Assembly (NCBI GenBank): GCA_035998445.1
Contig: DASYHQ010000052.1
Coordinates: forward strand, 124,001 to 188,000
Origin: Tepidisphaeraceae bacterium
GTDB lineage: Bacteria; Planctomycetota; Phycisphaerae; Tepidisphaerales; Tepidisphaeraceae
DNA length: 64,000 bases
Reading direction: 5' to 3'
Each line of letters starts with the position of its first letter. Position 1 is the stretch's first letter. Made by a program: the position numbers and the translations under genes. Shown in pieces: positions 1-8,525 of this stretch. Under the pieces are notes generated by a model. The model searched no databases, was not told where the DNA came from, and saw only the letters and a list, made by a program, of their open reading frames with translations.

Positions 1-660
1 GTTTCCAGCTTGACCCGCCATTTTATTGATCGGTTGGGCCTGATAGTCGATCCAGTTGCGGTCATTGAACAAGCCGCCAGTCATCCACCAGACGCCCGTA
101 TTTCCCGCGGCCGTGAGGTTCCACGCGAGCCAAGAAGCGTTGCGACCACCGTCGTCGATCAGGTTGCCATCGAACGCAGCAACCACCTCTTGGGACCGCT
201 TCACAGTCGACAGCTTCCTGACTTTCATCGGCGTCCCCGAAAAAAGATCGGGAGACCAATCAACGAACACTGGAAACAGGCGTAAGTTGAAATTGTAATG
301 GTTCTGGCTCTCCCCGCTTGGCGCATCCACCATTGGCGTATCTTTGTCAGTGAACACGGGAGAGTATTGGTGGTTCCCAGTCCAGGGACGCTTGTTCGTC
401 ATGACTTTCGTGAGGTAGCCGGCTGCGTGACCCTCGCCCCAAAAACCAGAATGCGCGGCGTTACCTGGGGGCAGGACGCCTTTGTTCTCATTGACGTACA
501 TGAACATCGCCTGCCCGATCTGCCGCAACCGGGACGAACAATCGACCGCGTTCGCCTGAGCGCGTGCTTTGTTCAGCGACGGCAACAGGATGCTGATCAG
601 CAGGGCGATGATGCCGATGACGACGAGTAACTCAACGAGCGTAAACCCTTGGCGCTTCAT
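1..660 (-). CDS. Type II secretion/pseudopilin-like prepilin, C-terminus cut by window edge
   Basis: Reading from an ATG at 660 on the minus strand, 220 codons stay open to the left edge of the window, so the C-terminus is missing. The protein starts MKRQGFTLVELLVVIGIIAL and continues into LLPSLNKAR. That is a class III prepilin leader (cleavage after G5, F6 methylated, E11 conserved) followed by a single N-terminal hydrophobic helix. Planctomycetes carry large families of such pseudopilins with a globular C-terminal domain, and their roles are mostly unknown. Further in, short stretches such as VVAAFDGNLIDDGG fit that globular domain. It follows a glycoside hydrolase cluster on the same strand, about 425 nt downstream of the last hydrolase gene, so it may be transcribed separately. 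The class assignment is firm; the function is not. Confidence 0.85.
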   Translation of the reverse strand, partial: MKRQGFTLVELLVVIGIIALLISILLPSLNKARAQANAVDCSSRLRQIGQAMFMYVNENKGVLPPGNAAHSGFWGEGHAAGYLTKVMTNKRPWTGNHQYSPVFTDKDTPMVDAPSGESQNHYNFNLRLFPVFVDWSPDLFSGTPMKVRKLSTVKRSQEVVAAFDGNLIDDGGRNASWLAWNLTAAGNTGVWWMTGGLFNDRNWIDYQAQPINKMAGQAGN

Positions 661-1085
661 GTTTCACTCCGTTCGATGTGTGCCCCCACGCGACGGGCGG
701 TATCGGGCCGTGCCGCAGGATGAGCGGTTACTAATGCGAGCCTGGGCGAGCAGGCGAGGACCGCTGAACAGTGGTCTGAACTCGCTTGTCAGTGGCGCGT
801 CGGAGTGCCAATGTGATGGGGCGACCGCAACGGGACCACTAATGTACACGAAATATACCCCACGCTTTTCAGCCGCGGTTGACTGGATTGGTTAGAAGTT
901 TTTCCGAAATTCGACGGAGGGGTAAAATGTGGGTCAGGGTTAGAGATGGGTGGCGCAACGGACCCGTCAAGTCCTGACCTCACCCGTGCGACCACGATGG
1001 CTGCCACCAGCCGCAAGTAAGCGGTACGTGGTGGCGATGGCGTGCCTTACGACAACGATCGGGTACCCGCGAGCGCGGCGGTGCT
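661..1085. other. Intergenic region without recognised gene
   Basis: These 425 nt separate two minus-strand genes. Short open frames occur on both strands but none has a recognisable product or start signal. On the minus strand an AT-rich patch near 840-865 (TATATT-like and TACATT-like hexamers) could hold the promoter of the prepilin gene, but no convincing -35 partner is visible. None of the palindromic repeats found later in the window occurs here. Confidence 0.4.
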
Positions 1086-3254
1086 TTACAGCAAGACTTC
1101 ACCCGTGCGCGCGTCCAGCACGCGCGTGGAAACGCCTTCGCCCATTTCCAGGTTAAACGTTTTCCCGCCGCGCAGCGTGACCTGGCGCGTCCCGCCGTTC
1201 GCTGAGACAATGACCAGCAGGCCGCCGCCCGCATACACGACGTCGTCACCGTCGGTATAGCGGTGTGCAGGCGTTTGACGCATTAGCTCCTTGCCCAGGT
1301 TCGGGTCATAAGACGGCAATCCAACGTAAACCGCGGTATGAGTTTCAAAGCGTTTGCGCGCGACGGCCGTGAGGGAGGTGCTCTCGTAGTGTGCCCACGC
1401 CTCGGCGGCCTCATCAGTGACGGCGAAGAGCGGGGTGACGGTTTCAGCCGAAACGCCCCATTTCAAACCGACGTTCCACGGCGCGTTTGAGACGATCTGT
1501 GCTCCACCTTCGATCGCGATTCTGTCCAACTTCAGCTGTGTCGCGTCGCGCATCAGTGAAGTGTCATTGCGCGTGCCATCGGTGTAAGCGGGGGCGTAGT
1601 TCCACAGTAGATGCCGTCCGTGTTGGGCCACGTGATCGCGGACAAACCGCCGCTGCTGCTCGGTCATCTTCCACGTGTTCATGAAGGCGACGACCTTGTA
1701 GCGGCTTAGGTCCACGCGTTCCAGATCTGCCAGACGTACTTGGTCAAAGACGACACCAGCGCGGTAGAAGCCGAGCGTCATCCAGTTGACGAGCGGAACG
1801 CCGATCGGATCGCTCGAGCCGACGCTACCGATATAGTAGTAGCTTTCCGTATCGAACACGCACAGTACGTCGGCATCGGATTCATATGATTGCGCATAGC
1901 GCTCTTGCAGCAATGCGCGCACGCGACCGATGTCTTCCTGTATCGCCAGGGTGTCCCACCAGCCACGATTGCCGTGGTCGGTGGCGTTCTTGCCGATTCC
2001 CGACGCCATGCCGCTGGGCCCGAAATCGTAGAACCAGAAACCCGTGCCGCGCGTGTGCGGGTAGGTGATGTTGCGCCGGACGTTCATTACCGTTTCGCGC
2101 TCGACCTGCTTGTAGTCTTCCAGGAAGCGGGATGGCAGATGCGTCCGTTTATCCATCTCATCGAGCCATAGTTTGCCGTGTAACCGGCACGAATCGATGA
2201 TCGACCGTGAGCGATACGGCTCACCGTTGCGCTCAACATCGGGATAGTACGCCGCTGGCCCGCTGAGGTAATCAACGTGCGGCGAATCGAGTACGCGTCC
2301 GACCTCCAAATGGCCGCCCGCGGCGTCGCGCCCGAAGGTCGAGAAGAAGTAGCCGTAGAATGCGCCCGTCACAATCGGGCGCGGCCAGCTTTCCTTGATG
2401 GTGCGTGCGAAGAGAATGATGCAATCGGCGACGCATTCGTGCTGGCAGCGGTAGTAATCCACGACTCGCATTTTCAGTTGAGGGTCGCGGAAGACGCCGT
2501 CGCTTGTGTGCTGGCGCGCGGCCTTGTCGGGAACCGTGGCGGATTCCAAAGTGATGTCCGGATCATTCCAAGCTTTTTGCAGAGCGGACGAGTTCGCATA
2601 CTTGTTCTGGAGCCAGGTGCGAAAATGCCGCTGCATCGGGACGCTCGCATCAGGTTCGTGGCCGATGAAGCCCCAATAGTGCCACTCGCCGTAAACCCCA
2701 CCCGCCACCTGAACGCCCGCCAGCGCGTTGCCTTCGGGCATCTGGGAAAACTCTTGGCAGAAACGGCGAACGATCGGCTGGCATTCATCGCGCCATTTCT
2801 GCGAAGCCAGACTGGTGCGCGACGGGTTAGCGGCGTCCTCTTCGATCAGCCGGTAGAAGCCGCCGTCCAGATCGGGAAGCGAATCGCTATCGAAATAGGT
2901 GGTGTTTTCCTCAGGATGCCGCAGCATCCACCATTTCGGCGGGCGAACGTGGAGACGCAGAAACACCGCCGCCGTCGGACATACTTCCAGCACACCACGC
3001 ACCTGTTTCTGAGCCATTTCAACGGAGAACCGCCCGTCGGCTAACCACATGTGGTCGAGCGCGATGTCGAGTTGAAACAGCGTCACACCCTGTGCCGCGA
3101 AACGGGCTATATTGTGTTGGGGCAGTTCTTCCCATGACCATCGTCCGCCTGGCACATCAGTCAAGGCGTAGAAGAAGGGCGATTGCGGCTCATCACCCAA
3201 GTACAACGTCGGGCGATTGTTGTGCATCTGAACGCGCGAGGAGATCGGATTCAT
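1086..3254 (-). CDS. Glycoside hydrolase family 42-like (putative beta-galactosidase)
   Basis: The 722-aa protein has the layout of a clan GH-A TIM-barrel enzyme of the GH42/beta-galactosidase type. After an N-terminal barrel start (PFFYALTDVPGGRWSWEE), the candidate acid/base is E190 in GVYGEWHYWG and the candidate nucleophile is E366 in KLWLDEMD. A C-terminal trimerisation/beta domain begins around residue 450 (LCVFDTESYYYIG). No signal peptide is seen, so it is probably cytoplasmic and acts on imported or periplasm-derived oligosaccharides. It is the last of five hydrolase genes on one strand, 68 nt after the rhamnosidase-like gene, so co-transcription is likely. The ATG at 3254 has no clear Shine-Dalgarno sequence. 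Family-level identity is fairly secure; substrate is not, and a GH-A relative with other specificity is possible. Confidence 0.75.
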   Translation of the reverse strand: MNPISSRVQMHNNRPTLYLGDEPQSPFFYALTDVPGGRWSWEELPQHNIARFAAQGVTLFQLDIALDHMWLADGRFSVEMAQKQVRGVLEVCPTAAVFLRLHVRPPKWWMLRHPEENTTYFDSDSLPDLDGGFYRLIEEDAANPSRTSLASQKWRDECQPIVRRFCQEFSQMPEGNALAGVQVAGGVYGEWHYWGFIGHEPDASVPMQRHFRTWLQNKYANSSALQKAWNDPDITLESATVPDKAARQHTSDGVFRDPQLKMRVVDYYRCQHECVADCIILFARTIKESWPRPIVTGAFYGYFFSTFGRDAAGGHLEVGRVLDSPHVDYLSGPAAYYPDVERNGEPYRSRSIIDSCRLHGKLWLDEMDKRTHLPSRFLEDYKQVERETVMNVRRNITYPHTRGTGFWFYDFGPSGMASGIGKNATDHGNRGWWDTLAIQEDIGRVRALLQERYAQSYESDADVLCVFDTESYYYIGSVGSSDPIGVPLVNWMTLGFYRAGVVFDQVRLADLERVDLSRYKVVAFMNTWKMTEQQRRFVRDHVAQHGRHLLWNYAPAYTDGTRNDTSLMRDATQLKLDRIAIEGGAQIVSNAPWNVGLKWGVSAETVTPLFAVTDEAAEAWAHYESTSLTAVARKRFETHTAVYVGLPSYDPNLGKELMRQTPAHRYTDGDDVVYAGGGLLVIVSANGGTRQVTLRGGKTFNLEMGEGVSTRVLDARTGEVLL

Positions 3255-3322
3255 AAGATGGCTTTATGAGGGGGCTTAGTTCGCAAAAGGACTATGGCAG
3301 GCCTTCGGAAGGCGGCCATCTT

Positions 3323-5767
3323 CTAAAGGACAAGATCCTTCATCTGTTGCCTGCCGCCGGTCAGTGGAATAACACTTTTACGGGTCACCAGTTCGCCCGA
3401 CACGCCGTCTGGCAGCGACACCTCTCCGTGCCAGTGCACGCCGTCTTTCCGCAGTTCAACTTGGACGTGCCCGCGCGGGTGCACGGTGTTGGCACGCAGC
3501 CATGTGAGGCCGCCGGGTTGAGGTCTGATTTCGACTTTCGCGAAGCCCGGCACCGCCGGGCGAACTCCGGCCAACGTCGCGTGAAAGTGAAACAGCGGAT
3601 GGGCCCCCCAGGCGTGGCAGTCGCTCCTGGTGGGCTCGGGCATCTCGACGGTGGTTGACAGGTGATGGTCCAGCAGTTCGTACCACGTATCCATGTTGGC
3701 GAGGATGAGGTCTGTCCGCCCAATCTGCCGCAACGCCTCGAACTTGTAATGCGAGAAGTAAATTGTGGTCCGGTGTAGGTCAGGCAACGATGTGAGGGCC
3801 GCGGCGACTGAGGTGGCGACATCGCTTGGCAGCAGGCCCGACAGCAGCGAAAGGCATTGCGCGTGCTCGCTAAAGCTCGTGTAATCGAGGTCATCGGCGA
3901 ACAGGCCGCGCTGGCGGATGTAAAATCGCTCGACCGTCGCCATTGCCAGTGCGGTTGCACGGCGGCGCTGCAGTGCCGCAATCTCCGGCTCGCCAATCTC
4001 ATCTTCCAGTTCGGCAGCCTGGCGCAGCGCGAGCGCGTACTGCCAGCAGAGCGGCGCGCTGACGCCATCGGCCGCGCCGGGGGGCATGCCGCTTGGCCAC
4101 GCCCGCACCCAATCCACGTAGTTCCACCCCGGCACCGGCCCCAGCACACCGTCCGCCGTTACGTGCTGCGCGTAGGCGTCGAGCACCGCGCGTACGCCGG
4201 GCAGCCGAGCGCGCACGAACGCCGGATCGTCGCGCCACATGGCGTGGTCGTGCACCATGCCAACCCACCATAGCGAGAAGGGCGCGATGCGCTGGAAACG
4301 GCTCGACGGGTAACGCGACTGCGTCAGGCCCGAGGGATCGCGCGACGCGTCGAACATCTCGATGGCCTTTTTCGGTAGCCGCGCGTCGGGCGTCGACACG
4401 TATGCCACCAGCGCCTGCAACCGCGTGTCGCCGATGTACTGCAACTGCTCGAAGTAGGGGCAGTCCATGTACGTCTCGTGGCTGCACATCTCCAGCGTGC
4501 GCAGTGCGATTTCCCCGACGCGTGCCAACCTCGGCTCCGACGCATCGAAGGCAGCGGTGAAGTCGTAGGGATAATGCGTCTCCCGCAGTTCGAAGGCGTC
4601 GATTGTCAGCGGCTCGTCGGCCGTCTCGATCGTCACCTCGACGTAGCGGCCGGCCTCCCACCAGAGCGTGGTCAGCGCGCGATTGGTGCCACCGTCGGTC
4701 AGGAACTCGTCGCCGACGCCGTACGGCGCGCCCCAGAAGAACTTTCCCTCGACGGCAGCGCGGTCGCCTTTGCGTTGCGCGTGGATCCATTCCTTTTGGC
4801 CGGGCAGGGTGTCGGTGAGCGATTCCATCCAGAACAGCCGAACGGTCGCGCCGCGCCCGCCGCTCGTGCGCAGGTGCGGATAGGCGCAGACGTACGTGCC
4901 TGCGTCGATGATCACGCGCCGGAACGAGCGTGGCGGCACGGTCACGGCCTTGCCGGCCGCAAGCAGGGCGTTCCATGCCTCGACCTCGCCCGGCAGGCTA
5001 TCGGCGGCGTGGATGGGCGTCTTGTAGGCATCGGCGAGCGATTCCGGCGCTGCCACGTGCCGCGCGACCACGTCTTGGCGCGGCGCATCGTACATGGGTG
5101 GCAGCACCGCCGGGCGCAGCCACGGGCTGGTGCCGCTGTCTTGCGACGTCGCAGTCTGGGCGTTATCGGCCTTGTGGGCTGCCTGCCAGCCCTCTCCACT
5201 TCCGTGCGGGAAATCCCAGTCGATGCGCTCGCCGATCAAGCGGAGTTTGGCGCCGGCGCCCCAGGCGTCGCCGTGCGGGCGCGTTTCGTATCCGCCCAGA
5301 CGTTTGAACTCCCACGCCGCCTTCCCCGTGTTCGCGAGTTCCGGGGAAATGCCTTCCCCCTGTGCCGCCAGCAGGAAGCCGGGCCGCACGGAGTGCTGCG
5401 CATACGCCGCGGGAGCGTGGGGCCCCAGCCACCACGTACGAGCGACGATCACGTGCTCACCGGCGGCCAGCGGCGCGTCATACGTCTCGAAGAACCAATT
5501 CCGCTCGTCACCCCGCTCCGACCCGCGTCCGACGTACTCGCCGTCGATGTAAAGCTCGTACCGCTCGTCGGCCGTCACGTGCAGGCGCAGCGTTGCCGCC
5601 GCGGCCAGCGTAAAGCGCAGGCGGTACGCGGTGACGTGAAACTGCGGATCCGGCACGGCCGACTCGGTCACCCAGGATGCCGGCCAAATCCCGCGTCGGC
5701 CGGTGCCCGGCGCGTCGGAGTAGTTGGAAGCGAACGGATCCGAATCGATCATCACGCGCGTGGCCAT
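3323..5767 (-). CDS. GH78-like alpha-L-rhamnosidase
   Basis: From the ATG at 5767 this encodes 814 aa. That start (MATRVMID) is preferred over an upstream ATG at 5815 because AAGG lies 6 nt before it. The N-terminal half contains beta-sandwich modules typical of bacterial rhamnosidases (ERYELYIDGEYVGRG, residues 68-82). The six-hairpin catalytic domain starts near residue 405. Its signature DCPYFEQLQYIGD at 435-447 corresponds to the GH78 general-acid region, with E440 the likely acid. Family members release terminal alpha-L-rhamnose from plant or microbial glycans. No signal peptide is evident. It lies between the GH2 and GH42-like genes on the same strand, pointing to stepwise removal of different sugars from one heteroglycan. 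The exact sugar specificity within this branch of GH78 is inferred. Confidence 0.8.
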   Translation of the reverse strand: MATRVMIDSDPFASNYSDAPGTGRRGIWPASWVTESAVPDPQFHVTAYRLRFTLAAAATLRLHVTADERYELYIDGEYVGRGSERGDERNWFFETYDAPLAAGEHVIVARTWWLGPHAPAAYAQHSVRPGFLLAAQGEGISPELANTGKAAWEFKRLGGYETRPHGDAWGAGAKLRLIGERIDWDFPHGSGEGWQAAHKADNAQTATSQDSGTSPWLRPAVLPPMYDAPRQDVVARHVAAPESLADAYKTPIHAADSLPGEVEAWNALLAAGKAVTVPPRSFRRVIIDAGTYVCAYPHLRTSGGRGATVRLFWMESLTDTLPGQKEWIHAQRKGDRAAVEGKFFWGAPYGVGDEFLTDGGTNRALTTLWWEAGRYVEVTIETADEPLTIDAFELRETHYPYDFTAAFDASEPRLARVGEIALRTLEMCSHETYMDCPYFEQLQYIGDTRLQALVAYVSTPDARLPKKAIEMFDASRDPSGLTQSRYPSSRFQRIAPFSLWWVGMVHDHAMWRDDPAFVRARLPGVRAVLDAYAQHVTADGVLGPVPGWNYVDWVRAWPSGMPPGAADGVSAPLCWQYALALRQAAELEDEIGEPEIAALQRRRATALAMATVERFYIRQRGLFADDLDYTSFSEHAQCLSLLSGLLPSDVATSVAAALTSLPDLHRTTIYFSHYKFEALRQIGRTDLILANMDTWYELLDHHLSTTVEMPEPTRSDCHAWGAHPLFHFHATLAGVRPAVPGFAKVEIRPQPGGLTWLRANTVHPRGHVQVELRKDGVHWHGEVSLPDGVSGELVTRKSVIPLTGGRQQMKDLVL

Positions 5768-5941
5768 GAGGGTCCTTATGTCATTGAGCAGGATGTCGTC
5801 GCCAATTCGAAACACGCGATCTGTTCCGACTTTCGTAGGTACTGTTCCGCTTCTCGAACTGCGACTATTTCAGCGTATTTGAAGGTGATTTTTCGCTATT
5901 TTGCATGATGCGGCTTAGCTGCCCGATCCGAACTTGGGTCC
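5768..5941. other. Intergenic gap inside hydrolase cluster
   Basis: This 174-nt spacer lies between the GH2 and GH78-like genes and contains only the leader and Shine-Dalgarno of the downstream gene. It is the widest gap in the cluster, so an internal promoter or terminator may lie here, but no convincing hairpin or -35/-10 pair was recognised. Confidence 0.35.
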
Positions 5942-8449
5942 TCATAAAACATTGCCGACGAAGAGCACTCGCGGTGGGGTGGCGGCGGACCAAGGGAGGG
6001 TGTGGGGTTGGTCCGGGTAAAGGTCGAACATGTTGTCGGGCAGCGGGCCGGTGCCGTCGAGGTCGAGGCAGACGTTGAAGGCGAAGCGGTCGCACGTGAA
6101 GACGGCGTGGCCGGGCGTGTCGAGGGACATCTTCACCTTGGCCGCGGCCCATTTTAAATCTTTGTAGAGCGGGAGGATGAGGCGGTTGCGCGCCAGCATC
6201 TGACCCGATTGGGAAAGGACGGCGAAGGCGAGCTGCGTGGTCGGGTCGGTCCAGGATGAACGCGGAAAGGTGGCCAAGCGGGTGGATGCGTTGGGAGCGA
6301 GGGTGACGGAGACCGTGCGGTCCAGAACGTACTCGCCAGCAAGCATGAACAGGCCGAAGCGCAGGTCGGCAATGATGGGCTCGCGCGTGTCGTTGATGCC
6401 GAACACCGCGACCTCCTCACCGACTTCCGACAGGACGACGCTGATCGGCTGCATCGCCCGCTTCACGTGATAGAAGCTGGGGGTGCGGTTGAGGTAATAG
6501 TCGACGATCGTCCAGCTGCGCGAGGCGGGCCAGCAGTCGTTGTACATCCAGAAGACCGCCGCCGCAGAGTCGAACATTCGCCGGCGGAAGTGGTCGACGT
6601 ACTCGCGCAGTCCCTCGGCCTGCACAAGGCCGCCCCAGTAGGTGTACTCTTCGACGGTCATCGACCGGCAGTCCTTGCCGAGCCACTGCATCGTCTGATG
6701 ATCGATGGTCGACGGTTCCTGCCAGGAGTCGACGGAGTTGTCGTGCGTCTGGAAGGCGAAGTTCTGGATCTTCTGCTCGCCGTCGCCGAAGCAGGCGCGC
6801 ATGGTGGGGAGGCTGACGGGCCCAAGGATGCCGCCTTCGTTGGGGAACCGGCAGACCATCTTGCGGTAGTCGCGGAAGTCGGTGTTGCCGAAGCCGACGC
6901 CCCAGGGATGCTGGTCGCCCATGTCTTCGCGGCTGGGATCGTGACGGTCGGGCGAAAGGGGCGAAGAGGGCTGGTAGTAGCGCGTGCCGTCCTCTTCGGC
7001 CAGTATGCGGGGCAGGGTCAGGTGGTAGAGCGCGTAGTCTGGCGCGATGGTGCCCTTCTCGCCGGGGCCCCAGGACCAGTGCATCGTCTCGTTCTCGTTG
7101 TTGCCGCACCAGATGACGAGCGAGGCGTGATGGGCGAGCCGCCGCACCTGGTGGCGCGCCTCAGCCTTCACGTTGCGGTTGAAGTCTTCGTCGGTGGTGG
7201 GGTATCGACCGCAGGCGAAGATGAACTCCTGCCAGACGAGGATGCCGCGTTCGTCGCACAGGTCGTAGAAGTCGTCGGACTCGTACAGCCCGCCGCCCCA
7301 GATGCGCAGGAGGTTGAAGTTGGCCTCGAGGGCGCGGTCGACGAGCGTCTCGTAACGCGCGCGGTCGATGCGGGCGAAGATCATGTCGGCCGGGACGAGG
7401 TTGGCGCCCTTGCAGAAGATCGGCCGGTGGTTGATCTCCAGGATGAAGTACGAGCCGGACTCGGGGTGCTTGGATTGATCCACGCGGATGTGGCGGAAGC
7501 CAACGCGGGCTGGCTCGATCAGACAGACCAGTTTCCCAGCGGCCGACAACGTCGCCGCGACATCGTACAGCGGCTGCGCGCCGTGCCCTACGGGCCACCA
7601 CAAATCGGGCGAGTCGACCTTTGCCGTCACCTCGACCGCGTGCGACCCCGGCTTGAGCGACACCGTCGCCGCCGCGTGCGCCGCGACATCGCCCGTGGGT
7701 GAATGGACGTGGACGTCGAGCGTCACGTCAACCGGCTCGCCGGTCAGGTTCTCGGCCAGCACCCGCGCCCGCACGATGCCGGTCTTCAGGTCGTCCGACA
7801 CGCTTGCGATCGGTACGAACCGGTCGAAGCGGACGGGCTCTTCGGTCCACTGCAGGCGGACCGACCCGTGAATGCCGACGTTGATCAACCGCGGCGACCA
7901 GTCCCACGAGAACTGCGACTGCGGCTTGCGCAGCCAGTGTCGCTTGTGCAGCGTCTGGTCGCGAGCGTTGCCGTGATACCAGCCGTGGGTCGTCTTCTCG
8001 GTGACCGCGTAGAGGCCGGAGTCGAGGTGCACGGCGAGCACGTTCATGCCCGGCCGCAGCAGGCCGGTCACGTCGAGGCGGCAGGGGAGGAAGGAGTTTG
8101 CGTGCTCGCCGACCTTCTTGCCGTTCAGCACGATCTCAGCCGCGTAGTCCAACCCGTCGAACTCGAGCCACGCGCGGGCGCCGGTGGCGAGCCCGCCGGC
8201 GGGGGCCTCGAATTCGCGGCGGTAGCTCCAGATCTGTTCCTCGACCCACCGGGCCTTAAGGACGTTGAGCCCGACGTAGACGTCGTCAAGCAGCCCCGCC
8301 GACATCAGGTCCAGGTGGATCTCGCCGGGCACCTGCACGGGGATATAGCGGGCCGCGTCCGTCGTATCGCGCTCGGCGTAAGGCGGCCGACCGCGCTGGT
8401 AATCCGACCACCGCGCCTGCCATTGCCCGTCAAGATTCAATTGATTCAC
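5942..8449 (-). CDS. Beta-mannosidase, glycoside hydrolase family 2
   Basis: The 835-aa protein follows the GH2 beta-mannosidase plan. It has an N-terminal jelly roll with PGEIHLDLMSAGLLDDVYVG (residues 41-60), two beta-sandwich domains, then a TIM barrel. RIWGGGLYESDDFYDLCDE at about 382-400 and WCGNNEN at 447-453 are strongly diagnostic. E452 is the expected acid/base, and E538 (FPNEGG, before the LPTM motif) is the likely nucleophile. It would hydrolyse terminal beta-mannosyl residues. Translation begins at GTG 8449, preceded by AGGAGA seven nucleotides upstream. No signal peptide is visible, so a cytoplasmic location is likely. The neighbours are glycosidases of other specificity on the same strand, 76 nt from the gene upstream. 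This is the best-supported hydrolase assignment in the cluster. Confidence 0.9.
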   Translation of the reverse strand: MNQLNLDGQWQARWSDYQRGRPPYAERDTTDAARYIPVQVPGEIHLDLMSAGLLDDVYVGLNVLKARWVEEQIWSYRREFEAPAGGLATGARAWLEFDGLDYAAEIVLNGKKVGEHANSFLPCRLDVTGLLRPGMNVLAVHLDSGLYAVTEKTTHGWYHGNARDQTLHKRHWLRKPQSQFSWDWSPRLINVGIHGSVRLQWTEEPVRFDRFVPIASVSDDLKTGIVRARVLAENLTGEPVDVTLDVHVHSPTGDVAAHAAATVSLKPGSHAVEVTAKVDSPDLWWPVGHGAQPLYDVAATLSAAGKLVCLIEPARVGFRHIRVDQSKHPESGSYFILEINHRPIFCKGANLVPADMIFARIDRARYETLVDRALEANFNLLRIWGGGLYESDDFYDLCDERGILVWQEFIFACGRYPTTDEDFNRNVKAEARHQVRRLAHHASLVIWCGNNENETMHWSWGPGEKGTIAPDYALYHLTLPRILAEEDGTRYYQPSSPLSPDRHDPSREDMGDQHPWGVGFGNTDFRDYRKMVCRFPNEGGILGPVSLPTMRACFGDGEQKIQNFAFQTHDNSVDSWQEPSTIDHQTMQWLGKDCRSMTVEEYTYWGGLVQAEGLREYVDHFRRRMFDSAAAVFWMYNDCWPASRSWTIVDYYLNRTPSFYHVKRAMQPISVVLSEVGEEVAVFGINDTREPIIADLRFGLFMLAGEYVLDRTVSVTLAPNASTRLATFPRSSWTDPTTQLAFAVLSQSGQMLARNRLILPLYKDLKWAAAKVKMSLDTPGHAVFTCDRFAFNVCLDLDGTGPLPDNMFDLYPDQPHTLPWSAATPPRVLFVGNVL

Positions 8450-8525
8450 GTAATGTCTCCTGGCCCGCCATCGAACCGCTGCCGTGGGGCCGGTCGGCTG
8501 TCTCGTGCCTTGCCGCGCCGATGTA

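Noticed and set aside
4478-5908. A 476-codon plus-strand frame
   Set aside because: It is antisense to the rhamnosidase-like gene, with no family features.
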